A DNA stretch of 64,000 nt from Atriophallophorus winterbourni (Eukaryota; Platyhelminthes; Trematoda; Plagiorchiida; Microphallidae). Shown one piece after another: positions 21,980-34,900 of this stretch; within the stretch, counting starts at the first letter, position 1, and every line of letters starts with the position of its first letter. Position numbers and translations under genes: made by a program. Under the pieces are notes generated by a model. That model worked only from the letters and a program-made list of their open reading frames with translations. It was not told the origin of the DNA and did not search any database. The stretch spans positions 1-64,000 of the forward strand of contig JACCGJ010001746.1 in the NCBI GenBank assembly GCA_013407085.1, read 5' to 3'.

Positions 21980-22921
21980 TCAAAGAGAACTACTGGGGCT
22001 ATACTGGTGAAAAAGATGTTGATTTTCACAGTCTACTCTCACCAGTTTGGGGGGCTCCGCTGGCACCGACCGGGAAGTGAGAGTGGGATTTTCTTCGGAC
22101 GTTTTACGTCGCAAGCCTTCTTTTCCGGATGGATGAATAGTTGCAATTTGGCAATCCACTGTTTGTGCTCGCGTAATCCAAGGTATTTCTGGTGTAAGGG
22201 GTCTCTGAGTGATGCGGTTAGCGCTATCGCGTACCGCGATATCACTTTCCACGTGTTTTTGCGAACCATTATGATTATGTTCTATTATATCTTGAAAGTC
22301 ATCACCCAGAACAGGTGAAGTCAGAACAGACCGGGAACGTTTCATCATTGAGTTCTGGTTAATCTCGGACGCAGCTCGTTTCCTCATATTCCAAAAACCA
22401 CCAGCTGCTTCCGTGGACTCCGCTAAGGAGTGTTCTCCGCTTTGTCGCCGTTCGATAGCAATCGGTTTATCTGTATGTAGCGAAGGAAACTTTTTGAACT
22501 CTGTGCCACGCACGATGTCGTTTGCACCAGAGGAATTCGGAAAACCATGACTTGAAGATGAATCCAGACTGTATGCTGAACCGCTACGTAATTTAGAGGT
22601 AATCCCGTTTTCAGGTGCAATAAATGAGGTTCTTGAACCATTAATAATCATATGCGGCGAGGAAGCGATCGATCTGTTATCATTTGGTAACGATTTTGAG
22701 CTGCTGTTCATATATTCATTGTTGCGGTTTTCTGAGTATTGTTCTGTGAATTGGATTCCCTTTATTGTCTTTGATGAATTCCACGCAAAGAATTTGTTTT
22801 CAAAATTTATGGGCGAATTTGAGGAATCTTTGCGTTCGGTTCCCGGTAAGCCGTTGGGTTCCTTATCGAAATCCAGTATGCGACCAGTATGCGAAATTGT
22901 TAACATCTTTTCCGAAGAAAA
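21980..22921 (-). CDS. VGLL4: VGLL4-like gene, exon 4 (C-terminal)
   Basis: The acceptor is CATCTTCCAG before TTT TCT TCG, in phase 0. The exon codes 313 residues and ends at TGA (21982-21980) after QYSPSSSL. It is rich in Ser and Asn with a basic KRAASEINQNSMMKRSR segment that could serve nuclear import. No folded domain is recognised. Human VGLL4 also ends in a Ser-rich tail, but there is no alignable similarity. The reverse strand shows open frames that are shadows. Confidence 0.75.
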   Translation of the reverse strand, partial: FSSEKMLTISHTGRILDFDKEPNGLPGTERKDSSNSPINFENKFFAWNSSKTIKGIQFTEQYSENRNNEYMNSSSKSLPNDNRSIASSPHMIINGSRTSFIAPENGITSKLRSGSAYSLDSSSSHGFPNSSGANDIVRGTEFKKFPSLHTDKPIAIERRQSGEHSLAESTEAAGGFWNMRKRAASEINQNSMMKRSRSVLTSPVLGDDFQDIIEHNHNGSQKHVESDIAVRDSANRITQRPLTPEIPWITRAQTVDCQIATIHPSGKEGLRRKTSEENPTLTSRSVPAEPPKLVRVDCENQHLFHQYSPSSSL

Positions 22922-25900
22922 CTGGAAGATGAAATGAAACAAATTTAATTTAACTTAGATGCTCGCGAAACATCATGATATTAATGATTTTTACTTGAAA
23001 CCATTTGGATGATATAAAGCCTCTTGTCCTTTGGTTGATTCATATGAGACGTATCGCGCCGCGCTGATAAAGCCTTAGGTAACAATAATTTATATACGGA
23101 AAAATTGTATGTAAAACATCTTTGGCATATGGTATGGTATGAATGCACAAGGCTGATCCAGGCAAAGTGCCGCACAGTCAGTGACTGCACGTGGACTAAG
23201 ATACTGTCAGGTTGCCCAAGCCTAGACAGATATGAGGAAGAAAAAAGAACAGGAAATGGTACTGAGTCTCTAGCCTGCTTATGCATGCAGCTCACTACCA
23301 CTGGCCAATCAATTTAGCACGGTGTTAGCCGCAGAGCACAAAGTACGTGCATTAAAAATAATGAATGGAAATTTATAGATGTGCTCATCCGATGACCAGC
23401 CACGGGTCAATGGCTGACACATGGGTTGATAGCAATGCAGTACGCCGGAAAACAGCGCAATTCGCAATTGCTGATTATGGGAGACTTCAATCTGCCTCAA
23501 CTATATAACCGATTAGATCATCCACCCCTATCACTAGACTACAAATTTCGTGAACTGTTTGATTACATCCCCTTGTATAATCATGTTTTCGATTATACAC
23601 GACAACGAAATTTCCAACAGACTTCTGTTCTAAACCTAGTCTTAACCTCCGAAGCCACAGCCGTTGAAAATGTTCAGTATCATCCTCCGCTGGGTCGAAG
23701 CGACCACCTCGTTCTGCTATTTCAATGTGTGCAGCGCCAGTAGAATTGTGAAGCAAATAAAACGAAATAGAAAAGTGGATTACATTGGTTTGATGGAAAC
23801 AATGGTAGTTTTCGATGAACATAATATAAATTTCAGTGATCCGGACTCGCATTGCACAACCCTGACAGATTACATAATCAACATGATACATTTCAATTCT
23901 GAATATGTCCCGAAACATAATAGCAAAGAACGACAGTTCAGAATTCGCAGTAGGACTAGAAAATGGTTGACAAAGCGCAATTTGGCATGGGCTATTCACA
24001 GGGTTGCCAGAACTGATTCGACGTGGGCAAACTTTCGCGAATTGCGGAATCAAGTCACAAATCTCATCCGAGAGGACAAAAAATATCACCAGCTTCAGCT
24101 AGCGGTAAGAATGCAGCGTAATCCCAAACTGCTTTATCGAACTGTTAACAACGCTACGAAGCTGAAACCCGGAGTATTTCCGATCATGACAGATAACGGA
24201 CTAACTGATTATGTGCTGGAAACCGCTAACGCTCTAGCCAGTTTTTATTCACGAGTTTTCACCCCAAAGGATGAATTACAACGGTCAGCATTGTCAGCAC
24301 CAATTGCGCCGGAGACTATGCGCGATGTATGCATCAGTTCGGAAATAGTGCAGCACCACCTACGTAAGTTGAATATCAACAAGTCCCCGGGAGCTGACGG
24401 AATCACACCTGCAATCCTAAAGTTATGCGGCAGTCAATTGTGCGAACCACTTTGTGATTTATTTAATCACTCCCTGAGGGGGGGTGTTGTACCTAATGAC
24501 TGGAAGAGAGGAATCATAACACCCATCTACAAAGGTGGAACTCGTTCTGACCCAGCAAATTACCGCCCTGTTACACTCCTTCCAGTGATCTCAAAAGTTA
24601 TGGAGCGAATTGTGTGCGAAGGAATTGTGAGTCATCTTGAAGCCCAAAACTTGTTGTCCGGAGAGCAACATGGATTTAGAAAGTCTCGTTCTTGCTTGAC
24701 TAACCTACTGGAGACACTGGATGACTGGACGCAGGCAGTGGATAATGGTGGTTGCGTGCATGCGTGTTACTTGGACATATCAAAGGCGTTTGATCGCGTG
24801 GACCATTCTATACTCCTGCGCAAGCTGCACGATTTTGGTATTAATGGGTGCCTTCTTGCCTGGCTGAGAAGTAACCTTCTTGATCGCAAAGCAACTGTAC
24901 GTATCGATGGTGTGATGTCTGGGGAAATCGAGGCCACTAGCGGTGTCCCACAAGGTTCGGTACTTGGTCCGGTTCTCTTTTTGGTCTACATCAACGACCT
25001 TCCGAAACTTGTCACAGCCAAAATGGTTCTCTTTGCGGATGATGTTAAAGTTTGGATGCGAATCACGTCAATCGTGGACTGTTTGCGCTTACAAAGCGAT
25101 TTGGATGTATTGAACAGCTGGTCGGAGCGAAACAAACTTCCATTCAACTTCCGAAAGTGTAAAATGTTGCAAATAGGCAAAGATTTCCCATTCCCATACA
25201 ACCTTGGATCAAACCAACTTGAATGGACAACCAAAGAAAAAGACCTCGGTGTATGGATTAGTGGAAGTCTTAAGAATAGCATGCAATGTGATGCAGTGTA
25301 CAACCGAGCTAGCCGCATGCTAGGTATGCCTCGGCGGATTTTCGGACATTTTTCCCGTGAATCATTCCCCATGCTCATAAATACGTATATTAACCCGGTG
25401 ATGGATTACTCAGTGCAAGCTTGGTCACCGTGGCAACAAACGGACATAAAGCTGCTCGAGAGGATTTATCACAGAGCAACCAAAATGGTTGGCTGCCTCC
25501 GCAAACTACCATATGAGAATCGACTTGAGCAGCTTAATTTGGATACACTGCTTCGCAGAAGGGTTCGATTCGATCTAATACTAACCTACAAAATAATGAA
25601 CGCCAAGGCGTACCCTCTGAGGCATCTATTTCGCCTCCGGTCAAGCCATGTCACACGTACTCACCCATTGGCATTTGATATTCCACATTCCCACCGGAAC
25701 TCCCGTCGGTTCTTCTATTCGGTGCACGTTTGTTTCTTATGGAACTCCCTACCATCAGATGTTGTCCAATCATCTAGTGAAAGGATTTTCAGGAACAAAT
25801 TGGAAATATTTATGCGTAGTAATTCCACCCTACATCCCGTTCATATAACATGATCTTTTTCCAAACGAATAATTTTTTTTCATCATACAGCAACAATACA

Positions 25901-28900
25901 TGACATTTTTGTAACTACGAAACTGTCGATCTTCCTAATGACTCAATTTATTTTGTATATATATTTATTGTCCTTATACGAATATCCTGTGGTGTTGTAC
26001 AGCTACGAGCTTTTTTATACCATAAATTCTTGAATCTTGATATGCTTAAATCTATACCATATCACGCCCCGCCAGCCTTGGCGCATTGCGAGATATTTTT
26101 GAAGCTATTTTGAAGCTACAAGAAGTATCTACCGCTCGCCTTCACCAAAGCCATCGCTTGTAAACTATTTACGAATCCAGTGAAAAACTTGGGCGTTGAA
26201 ACAACACACAGATAAACCGGTAGCTGATTTGATGTACGTAATTTTCTGAATCCTATTTACGATCTACTTCTTCACAACAAGATGCTGTGGTTTTATTGTA
26301 CAGCTTATCTTGAATCATAATATAGAACTATTCAGCTTCACACTTAACACATTTGGTTAAACACTTTTCAAAAAAGCAAATTTACACGTTTCTATCGATT
26401 AGTTTATGCACCAAATATTATCACGATGAATGCATTTTGTGGAATTTGTCAGTTACCTTATGAGATATCTGCGTGTTTCGATTATTGTTTCGGCCCTGGT
26501 CGGTATCGTTCGAATAGTTCTGTTCAATTTTCTCACACTCGTCATTGATATCGGATAGCGACGTAGAAAATGTGCACCTAGCGTTTGCCCCGCTATTTGA
26601 GCTTGTTGAATTTGCATTGGTAGTTTCCTGAAGGTTAGCTTTGCAATCATATTGGGCTAGCCAGATCTTTTTCGGTTTGAACGTATTATTTGCAGTGGTT
26701 GTTGTAGGTGCAGGGGAGATTTTTGATGTCTCCTTTGATGAATCGATCGATGTGTCGTTGTTTTCCAATAAGTGATCAACAAAAATGTGTTGCTCGCTCC
26801 CGTGTTTAGTCACATTATTCTCCATATTCGTAAAATGGAATGTTCCTTTTTGGCCCTGACCAAAACTCAAGGAGATGGGAGATAATTGCTTACTGGCGGT
26901 TGGCGAATCTGTCTGAGCGTTCTGCCTGATAAGTGTTTTTGGTCTCACTGCTTTATTACAAGTATTTTCCATCACTCCTTGAGATGTGCTTTGTGATAAA
27001 GTGGGTGGTGTTGGCACAAAACCTGAGTTTTTAAACGGAAGTTGTTTGACTGTATGTTTATCCAATGACCTTGGCTGCATGAAGCCACGAAAACCCATCA
27101 ACGACTTTTCAAAATGTTCGTCGACCGCCATTTCTGCAGCTGTTCTGATTTCGGTAGAACTCACAACTCCTCGCTGGCGATATGGCGGTGGTGCAGGGGG
27201 AGACTTATTTTTGTCCCTTCCTTGTGCAATTGTCTGAAACTAAAATGGTTCGAAAAATCAACGCAAATCAAGATTGAATGTTTCCACACGAAAGGAGATA
27301 CCACTCAACGACATACATTCAATGACAAGAAATATACCAATACTATTTCTATTCATAAATTTTAGTTCAAACATTGGTTTACAATCGTACAGCTCGATCT
27401 TTATTTGGATACTGTTTACTTAGCAGTCAAATGTCAATTAAAAAATCACTTCCAACATGTTGGTCGTACTAGACTTATCCAACAGTGGCTTACTAGTTCA
27501 CGCCTTGTTTATGGTGTCATCAATATTTCAAGTTATGTGGATATTGAACGTACTGTCCATACTGGATGAGTGTAAACAGCACGAAACCAGCCGTGGGTGT
27601 GCGATGGAAATGCAGGCAAATTTGGATATTTTCTTCATACACATGCGCGTGGACACATAGGATAAGCAGATTGGTATTCATTCATTCATTCAGTCCTCTC
27701 CGTGCCGGGTGGCACATGAGGCGAAGACAACTTCACGCCAGTGGTTCCGGTCTGTCGCTGCTTCCGTTGCCGTCTGCACCGTGAATCCTTGTGCATGTAG
27801 TTCGCGTTCCAACGTTATGCGCCAAGTTTCCTTGGGCCGTCCCCTTTTTCGTTTACCTTGCGGATGCCAGTGCATGGCTACCTTCGTATGCGAACTGGGA
27901 TCCATCCTGCAGACATGACCGAACCACGGATCTGTTGTCATCGTTTCCGTAGCAATGTAGGTTTTACGGGATATGGTTGCTAGCCCTAAGCCCAACCCTT
28001 CTCCTTTCTCAGACGGGCTTGGGACCGTACTTGGCGGAGTTAGCAGATTGGTATGGCCCGGCAATATCAAACGGTGGTCTAAAAGTTCACGCTTCATTCG
28101 CTGTCAACACATTTTTTGTGAAGTTCTCATTAAATCCGATTAACTTCAAATCAGCCCAGTTCTCGTGCAATATAACAGAGGATAAGGCGACTTTAAAGCT
28201 AGGATTGTGTTTCCTTACAAAATACTAATGTCAATTTAAACAGAATGAATGAAAATTCAATATAACGATAACTATAAAATGATCTACCTAGTCATATTAA
28301 ACAAGTTTAAACTTGCAAACTTCAGCGTTTTTTATCAGCATATACCTTTTAATGCGTTAAGTTTCCTTATTTTTTAAGTTGAGCTGTTCTGTATTGATTA
28401 TATTAGTGTAATTGCACACCCTAGTAGCACTGATTTTGAAACTAAACAACTTGAATCAATTTTAAAAAATTAGCCAAGAAACCAATAGCGTTTGCCATAC
28501 GCGAAATTTGTAAAAAAATTTGGAATATAAATAACCAAACACAAGTTTCTAATTCACTTACCGGGACATCAACTTGTAGTTTGTTGAGAGCTTTGAAGAA
28601 GTGTTCATCGGCGTCAGCGGTTTGTTTGATAATCACTTTAGAAACGGAGAACTTGAAGCTTTCCGGTTGATCTACATCAAGAGACCTACAAGGAGAAACA
28701 AATATGATCAAATACGGTTACCAAATGTATTCGAGTTGTTATATTATGATTAGCTAAAATGAGCCCCTATTAAACATCACTACATTAGTGGTACATCCGT
28801 CACTCTAAGCTTTCTCATACGTACCTCACAGAAAAATGGCTGACCTAACATCATTTTCTCATAGTATACTGTCAGAATAATACCATTGAGTGCCACTGAG

Positions 28901-31900
28901 TTAACATACGATTCTCCAATCGCTAAACAGTCGTAACGGAACTTCGAATAATCGTATTGAAAGTTTTGTCTCGAAATTTGCCTCCACGAGATGTCGTTTA
29001 CCCGGTCAAACACGAACAATCCGAAGCAAGCTAACCAAAAAAACACCGCACACGTCTGGCCGAGACGATCGATCGTGGTAGGCCGCGAACGCGCAAGGCA
29101 CAGTGGTAATGTCATGCCGTTTGTGCCATTTACCGTATACAAGTGGGTTGGGTCAAGATAATATCGATCGATGTGGCACAGTTTCTTGCATTCTAAACAG
29201 GTGACTGAACAGTGTGTGTGTGCGTGCGTGATGGAGTTCGTTGGTGAAACATATGGCATGGAAATGTGCATGAGAAGTCGCTTGCTACAATTTTTGATAA
29301 AACATGCACAAACATGTAAGCTCGCGTTTAGTTTGAGTAGATCGCTTTATTTCATGTGGATTTGAATTCATTCACTGCGGAAACTGAGTCTATAAAACGT
29401 TAAAATGAATAATCTATCTGGAAACCAAAACGACACGAAAGATGTTCAGAATTTCATATATTCCACGTCACTTTTAAAAACTCAATTTTAGTTTTTTCTC
29501 CATTTTAACACCTCGTTGAATTTGGTCATTTCTAATATAGGTGAAAAATTTGCTCTTTTTTCCATCTTCCGATGAGCTTGGCTGCTGCACATAAGGCAGT
29601 CGCCTGACTGTCGCCTGATTGTTTTTGTATCGAGCTTCGCGCATATCATACATACCAGAGTAAGAAGGTGCACAATGAAAGGACGGGAATACAATCGGAA
29701 ATATGCGGCGGTCATCGTAACCTGAGTTGACCTTAGGTTCCAATAACAAGCTAAATTAATAAGGTGTGATAATGCACACACAATCACACACAAACACACA
29801 CGTACCACAAATGCCCAGGGTTGGCACAAACACACGCAAACACAGCGCGCGTAAACGCACCACGTTTTAGAACATTTAGCCAGAGAATATGCAGGATAGC
29901 AGTGGAATTTGCTTGCATACCATGCTCTGTGACAGGAATGGCATTCAGACCACGTGCGTTCGTATATGCATGCCTGCTTTATAGCCCACAACATGTGCAG
30001 CGCGACAACAATAAGCGCTTGCAACAGAAAGGCAAACAAACAATGGAATCCGAAGTTGAATGAAAGTTTTAGATAGTCCGTTCTACCCTTCTGAATCCCC
30101 GAATCAGTTTTGATTGTGTGTGCACGAGGATTACAATGCAGAGCAAAAAGGTCTAGTTTAAAGCAGACAACATTTTGATCAATGCGCAGCAAGTGCTCGA
30201 GAGTTTGGTTGTTTTATTTGCAACAGATAACTAACTGTCACAATATTGCTAGTGTGTCAAATAAGGCAAGCAATGTTGGTATATTTACTGTCAATAAACT
30301 TGTGTTGGTATTATTCGTTGAAAAGCAATAGTTCCAATCATCAATATCCAAATATAATTGATCGATGCAAAGAGAAAAACGAGCGATTTAGGTTAAGTTA
30401 AATGATTTCCCAGGATTTCTTGCTACAAGCAAATCTTGCAACATTGTTGTCATTAGACATGTGACTTCAGTTGTGAGCTTCATTTTTATGAACATGTGTG
30501 ACCCGGTCAATCGTTTTGAAATCACAATCAATCCTTCTACAATAAATTCACATTAACATTTGAATTGAAATAACATTATACTCACGAATTATATATCGAA
30601 ATTTATTTCTCTGCCGCATCAAAATAGGTAGCAATGGAAACAAAATGCACGTTTTGAAATAGACTATTATTTTATAAATAATAGAAAAAATAACTTGGGT
30701 ATTGCATATAAATCGGTGAGAGCAGATCATATAACATAGTAGGCTGTTTGGAGGTAGGTGGTAAAAGTTTTGTCACAAAACTTGATTAAATCTTCAGCAT
30801 AACTTATTATAAATCGCGAGAGCTTTGAATCTCCTTAAAACTACACCACATTTTCGTGTGTGTTTGTGCAGCAATTTTCAAAACCGAAATATACTTTACG
30901 GACGAGACACATAGGAAATTTCCTCGAGAAAATACCTAGCAGAAATTGCGAAATATAAAATCTGGACGAACAGAAATGAACGTGTTTACGAGACTATTTA
31001 ATCGTCAAAAGGACGTTGGAATACACGCGACCGCCAGTCACTGTTCTCAATACACATAAAACACACGAAATATTTCTGAATTTAAGTTGCGCTTGTATGC
31101 CAATGTTAGATAATTTTGGTACGTTTAACCTATTTAATCACATATGCCCGTACATATGTAGATGGGGTGTAAAGCTATGGTCATTTGAATGCATCCCCCC
31201 CCTACACACGACCGGTTTCTTGCTGTTTCCACTCATCAAGTAGGGACAGTAGGATCACGATCCGCATGCGATTGAAACAGTAGAAAAATGGGAAACAAGT
31301 TGCGCTTGTATGTCACTGTATATAAATTCAATTTGGGGTAGATTTTCAATCCTTGTTAGTGGGAGACAACGACATTCACGGAAATATTTCGATGTCTATC
31401 ATTGAACAACGCCAGCTCGCGATCTTCGTATGCAATTGTACGTTGCTTAAGCACTGATAATATGCCGTTGGTTCTACACGAGGAACAGAAATTGTAATAT
31501 TCACAGAAGTAGAAATACGGTCACACAGGAAGATGGGCAACATCAATGATCTCTAGCTCTATGATTTACGTCAGATTTGTGCACCTATCTCGCGTGAATT
31601 CTTTAACGAAGTCTGTACTATCCAAAGGCTTCAAGGTTGTGGCGAAGTATTTAAATCACGCTCGAATCTATCCTAATTACTCCGGTTATCGCTAAATCTT
31701 GCCATTAAATGATTTTCGTACATTACTAAGGGGATATGTTTTCAAAAGCCCGAACATTAACTGGCTTATCAGCGTTTATGAATTACATGGTGAGAAAGCA
31801 ATATTTTTTCTCGTTTCAGCGCACTGCTTAACTACCTCTATTATATTGTTATCGCCATGTATTTAAATTTTATTGCATGATATTGTTCCTTCATGCTTCA

Positions 31901-34900
31901 GTTGCATCTTGATGCGATCACTTTTCAGTCGCGAATACACAAAGCATTGTTTGGGATAATTACTGAACAAGATCACCCATTTCAAGGTGATAATTCGATC
32001 AATTTGAGTCATTTGTTCACCAATTATTCGTCCGCATGAGGTAAAAAGTTCCAACAGTCAACCGAATCACTGAGTATGGTTAACCTTTATGGTTATCATC
32101 TCAGGTTATATTATGAGAAGTATATTGGAATATAATCACAACAGATGATTATATGTCAATGTCTCCAGGTGATTCTGTTTACCTATATATAAGATGATAA
32201 AATGATATTAGAGTGGGATATTTTACAAATGCAAGGATATATCTTTATTATTATTTAACGTGGCCTGAATTTTACTAGCATCGATGATATGTGAAAACCT
32301 TCAGTATTTGACATTTTCTACTGCAGTTCAATATTCCCAAATTATTTTTACTTGTGTGCATACACAGGAAATTATTATCGGGCATGGAACCAGAGTCTAA
32401 TTTGTGTTGGTTTTCAAGTGTGGATTTCAAAATTAAGCTAACATCGGGATAATTTACGACTTTTCCCAAACATTGACTTGCACGTATTTAGTTTATATTC
32501 AGACACGGCAAGCTAGTTTCATGTTAATGCTTATTGATATATTGATCAATACAATTATTAAAGCAGTAATAATGTTGAAATATTGATTCTACACCATAAT
32601 TTGATTGTAAAAGCTATGCTAATTGATTTAGGCTTGTGTGTTCCTAATATACAAAATTCTAAATCACGGGGAAATTAAATGTGAAAAGCTTTGTGTGTGA
32701 AATTGAATAAAAGGTTAATTATACTCGCCAACAATGAGCGGATCAAGAGCATATGGTGATAGTATTTTGCATCCTAAAATCGATGGCACTCAGAAGCTAT
32801 TTTTATTCTGCAAATTTCATCAAATATTTGTTAATTCACCAATACGGTGGAGACTATTTTGTATGAAAAATCTATTACACACACCCAGAGACCGGTTTGT
32901 TCTCATCAGGTAGGGATAGTGCGATCAAGATCTGCATGACTTCAAACAGTGGGAAAATGGTAAACAATTATGCGTTATTGTATTAGTCCGCATTGAGCGG
33001 CACCATGAGATAATCGAATACATATTTGCTGTCTCAACAAGTTTGTTGAATTGAAAATGAATCACAATGATTAGCCTCACTGAAAGCATTGAGTTTACGA
33101 GCAAACAATCAGCTAGCCTTTAGAATATTCCATCATTACATCACTTGTTCTAGCCGATGGGAATGAAAATTAGAAGCAAAACGTAAAACTGGTTGTCAAT
33201 CTGGTAAATGTTTTTGTATCTTATTATTCAGACTCATGTTCTCGGAAAGATGTAAAACGCCGCATCGCGTCAAAATTGGTTAGCTGGAGTTTGACACATG
33301 TGACTGCTAAACATTTGAATGCATTTTCCTCAAGCAACTTGCAAGCAAGTCAATAATTTCACACATGCCAGTGACATTGTCAAAATGTTTAGCAAGATTT
33401 TTTCATTAAGCATAAAGGTGAAATGCCAACATGCATTTGTGCTGCTCTCAAACACGTGTTTAAAGAAACACACAGATCGTAGCAGTAGATTGGCGTCAAT
33501 CGAATTTCGATTTAATCCAATTTTATTTATATCCATTTGTCAATATCTTTAATGTCTTTTTATCTGTGATACCCAAATGAACCCATCATTATTCAGAGGC
33601 AAATCAATTCTATTATAATGATATAACTTGAAGCCATTGGTAAATGGTTTCAATACAACAACATATAGTGTTCAAATAAAGAAAGACAGAATGACTAGGC
33701 CAAGCATTCAAAAGAATTATAAGTGGCCACTTTATTCCGTAAACCATATTTCCATACTTACAGCTTGCGGTTAATATCGAGCTGTTCGCAATGAACGTAA
33801 GGCGGAAGCAATGATAGTTCCGGATACTCTGGTAAGCAGAACTTATGAATTGATGCCGTTCATGGTGTTTGCAATTGGTTTTGTTTTAAGCGTTCAACAC
33901 ATTTTCATTGATTTTACAAATTCTGTTGCTCGAAATAAACAACACAATATGTTAATCAATCCAATCGAATATTAAAAGCTACGTTATTTTTGGACCGTCA
34001 CTGTTCACTCATATATGCAAACTAAGACCGGATTCGTGCTGTTTGCACTCATCAGGTAGGGACAGTAGGATCAGGATCTTCATACGCTTGAAACAGTGGA
34101 AGAATAGTAAACAAGTTGTGCTTGTATGCCACTGTTGGATAATATTGGTACAACCAACCTGTTCAATCACATGAGCTTACACGCATGGTCTAGGGTTAAA
34201 ACCCTGAGTGGGTTCTCATATGTTTGAACAGGTTGGTCGTACCAACCTTATCCAACAGTGCAACGTTTCACTTTTCACTGTTTTTGCTAAAAGAGAAAGT
34301 ATGTACGCAGACGCGAAGATTAAAGCAATCGCTACAAAAATTCACCATCCGTCATGATGTGTACACCTAAACAATGTTTTATGTTTTATGACGGGGTGAA
34401 AATTCTGCACAGATATTCACAACGTAGCACTTCGTTTAGTTTATGGGCATACATAACCGAAAGACACATTTCCAACTCGTTCAAGATTATGCAAATGAGC
34501 TATAACGCAATGTCTTTTTAAATCGTCTTAAATTTTATTATATTTAACGATAAAGAAAGTGGCTTTGAACACAATTATTGTCTGTGAATCTTTTCATCAC
34601 ATCGTAGGTTAGATTGTTTTATATATTCTTATTCTATTTGCGGCATACCAATTTAAGTTGTTTGATTGCAATATTTCGAGCGTGAATCATGTTCCATGTA
34701 GTTAGTACACAAATTCCTCTCGTCGACGAATATCACGTGGAACAAATATTCGTCGATCATGCATACCTGTGTGACGAAAGCGTTCCGATGATTCTCGTGT
34801 TTGCCGAAGTGTGACATACCACATTTGATGACCATAAGTGTCAACTCGGGTGGAATAGAGCTAATTCTATGTGTGGGCACCTGACGTTGTTCGTGAATAC

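Larger units (their letters stand above)
23420..26045 (+). mobile_element. CR1-like LINE inserted antisense in intron 3
   Basis: Contains the C-terminal part of the endonuclease (23426-23743), a long reverse transcriptase frame (to 25853) and a 3' UTR ending near 26045 in AATTCTTGAATCTTGAT, a CR1-style short tandem tail. ORF1 and the first half of the endonuclease are missing, so this is a 5'-truncated copy. The well-preserved frame suggests it is the youngest LINE here. It is transcribed opposite to the host gene. Confidence 0.88.
22922..26456 (-). other. Intron 3 of the VGLL4-like gene
   Basis: The donor is CATAAG|GTAACT at 26457/26456 and the acceptor CTTCCAG ends at 22922. The intron holds a SINE-like repeat (23130-23345) and an antisense CR1-like LINE (about 23420-26045). 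Confidence 0.75.
27234..28561 (-). other. Intron 2 of the VGLL4-like gene
   Basis: 1328 bp, donor CCG|GTAAGT and acceptor TTTCAG. It contains a family B hammerhead repeat and the 3' end of an RTE LINE. Confidence 0.78.

Noticed and set aside
28780..29271. A 163-codon minus frame with a possible membrane segment (FFWLACFGLFVF)
   Set aside because: It ends at a donor-like site in the wrong phase for exon 2 and has no homology I recognise. Kept only as part of a possible regulatory patch.
29488..30192. A 234-codon minus-strand frame in intron 1, Cys-rich with hydrophobic runs
   Set aside because: It coincides with CA-rich low-complexity sequence (29770-29835), has no recognisable domain, and no splice sites join it to the VGLL4-like exons in phase.
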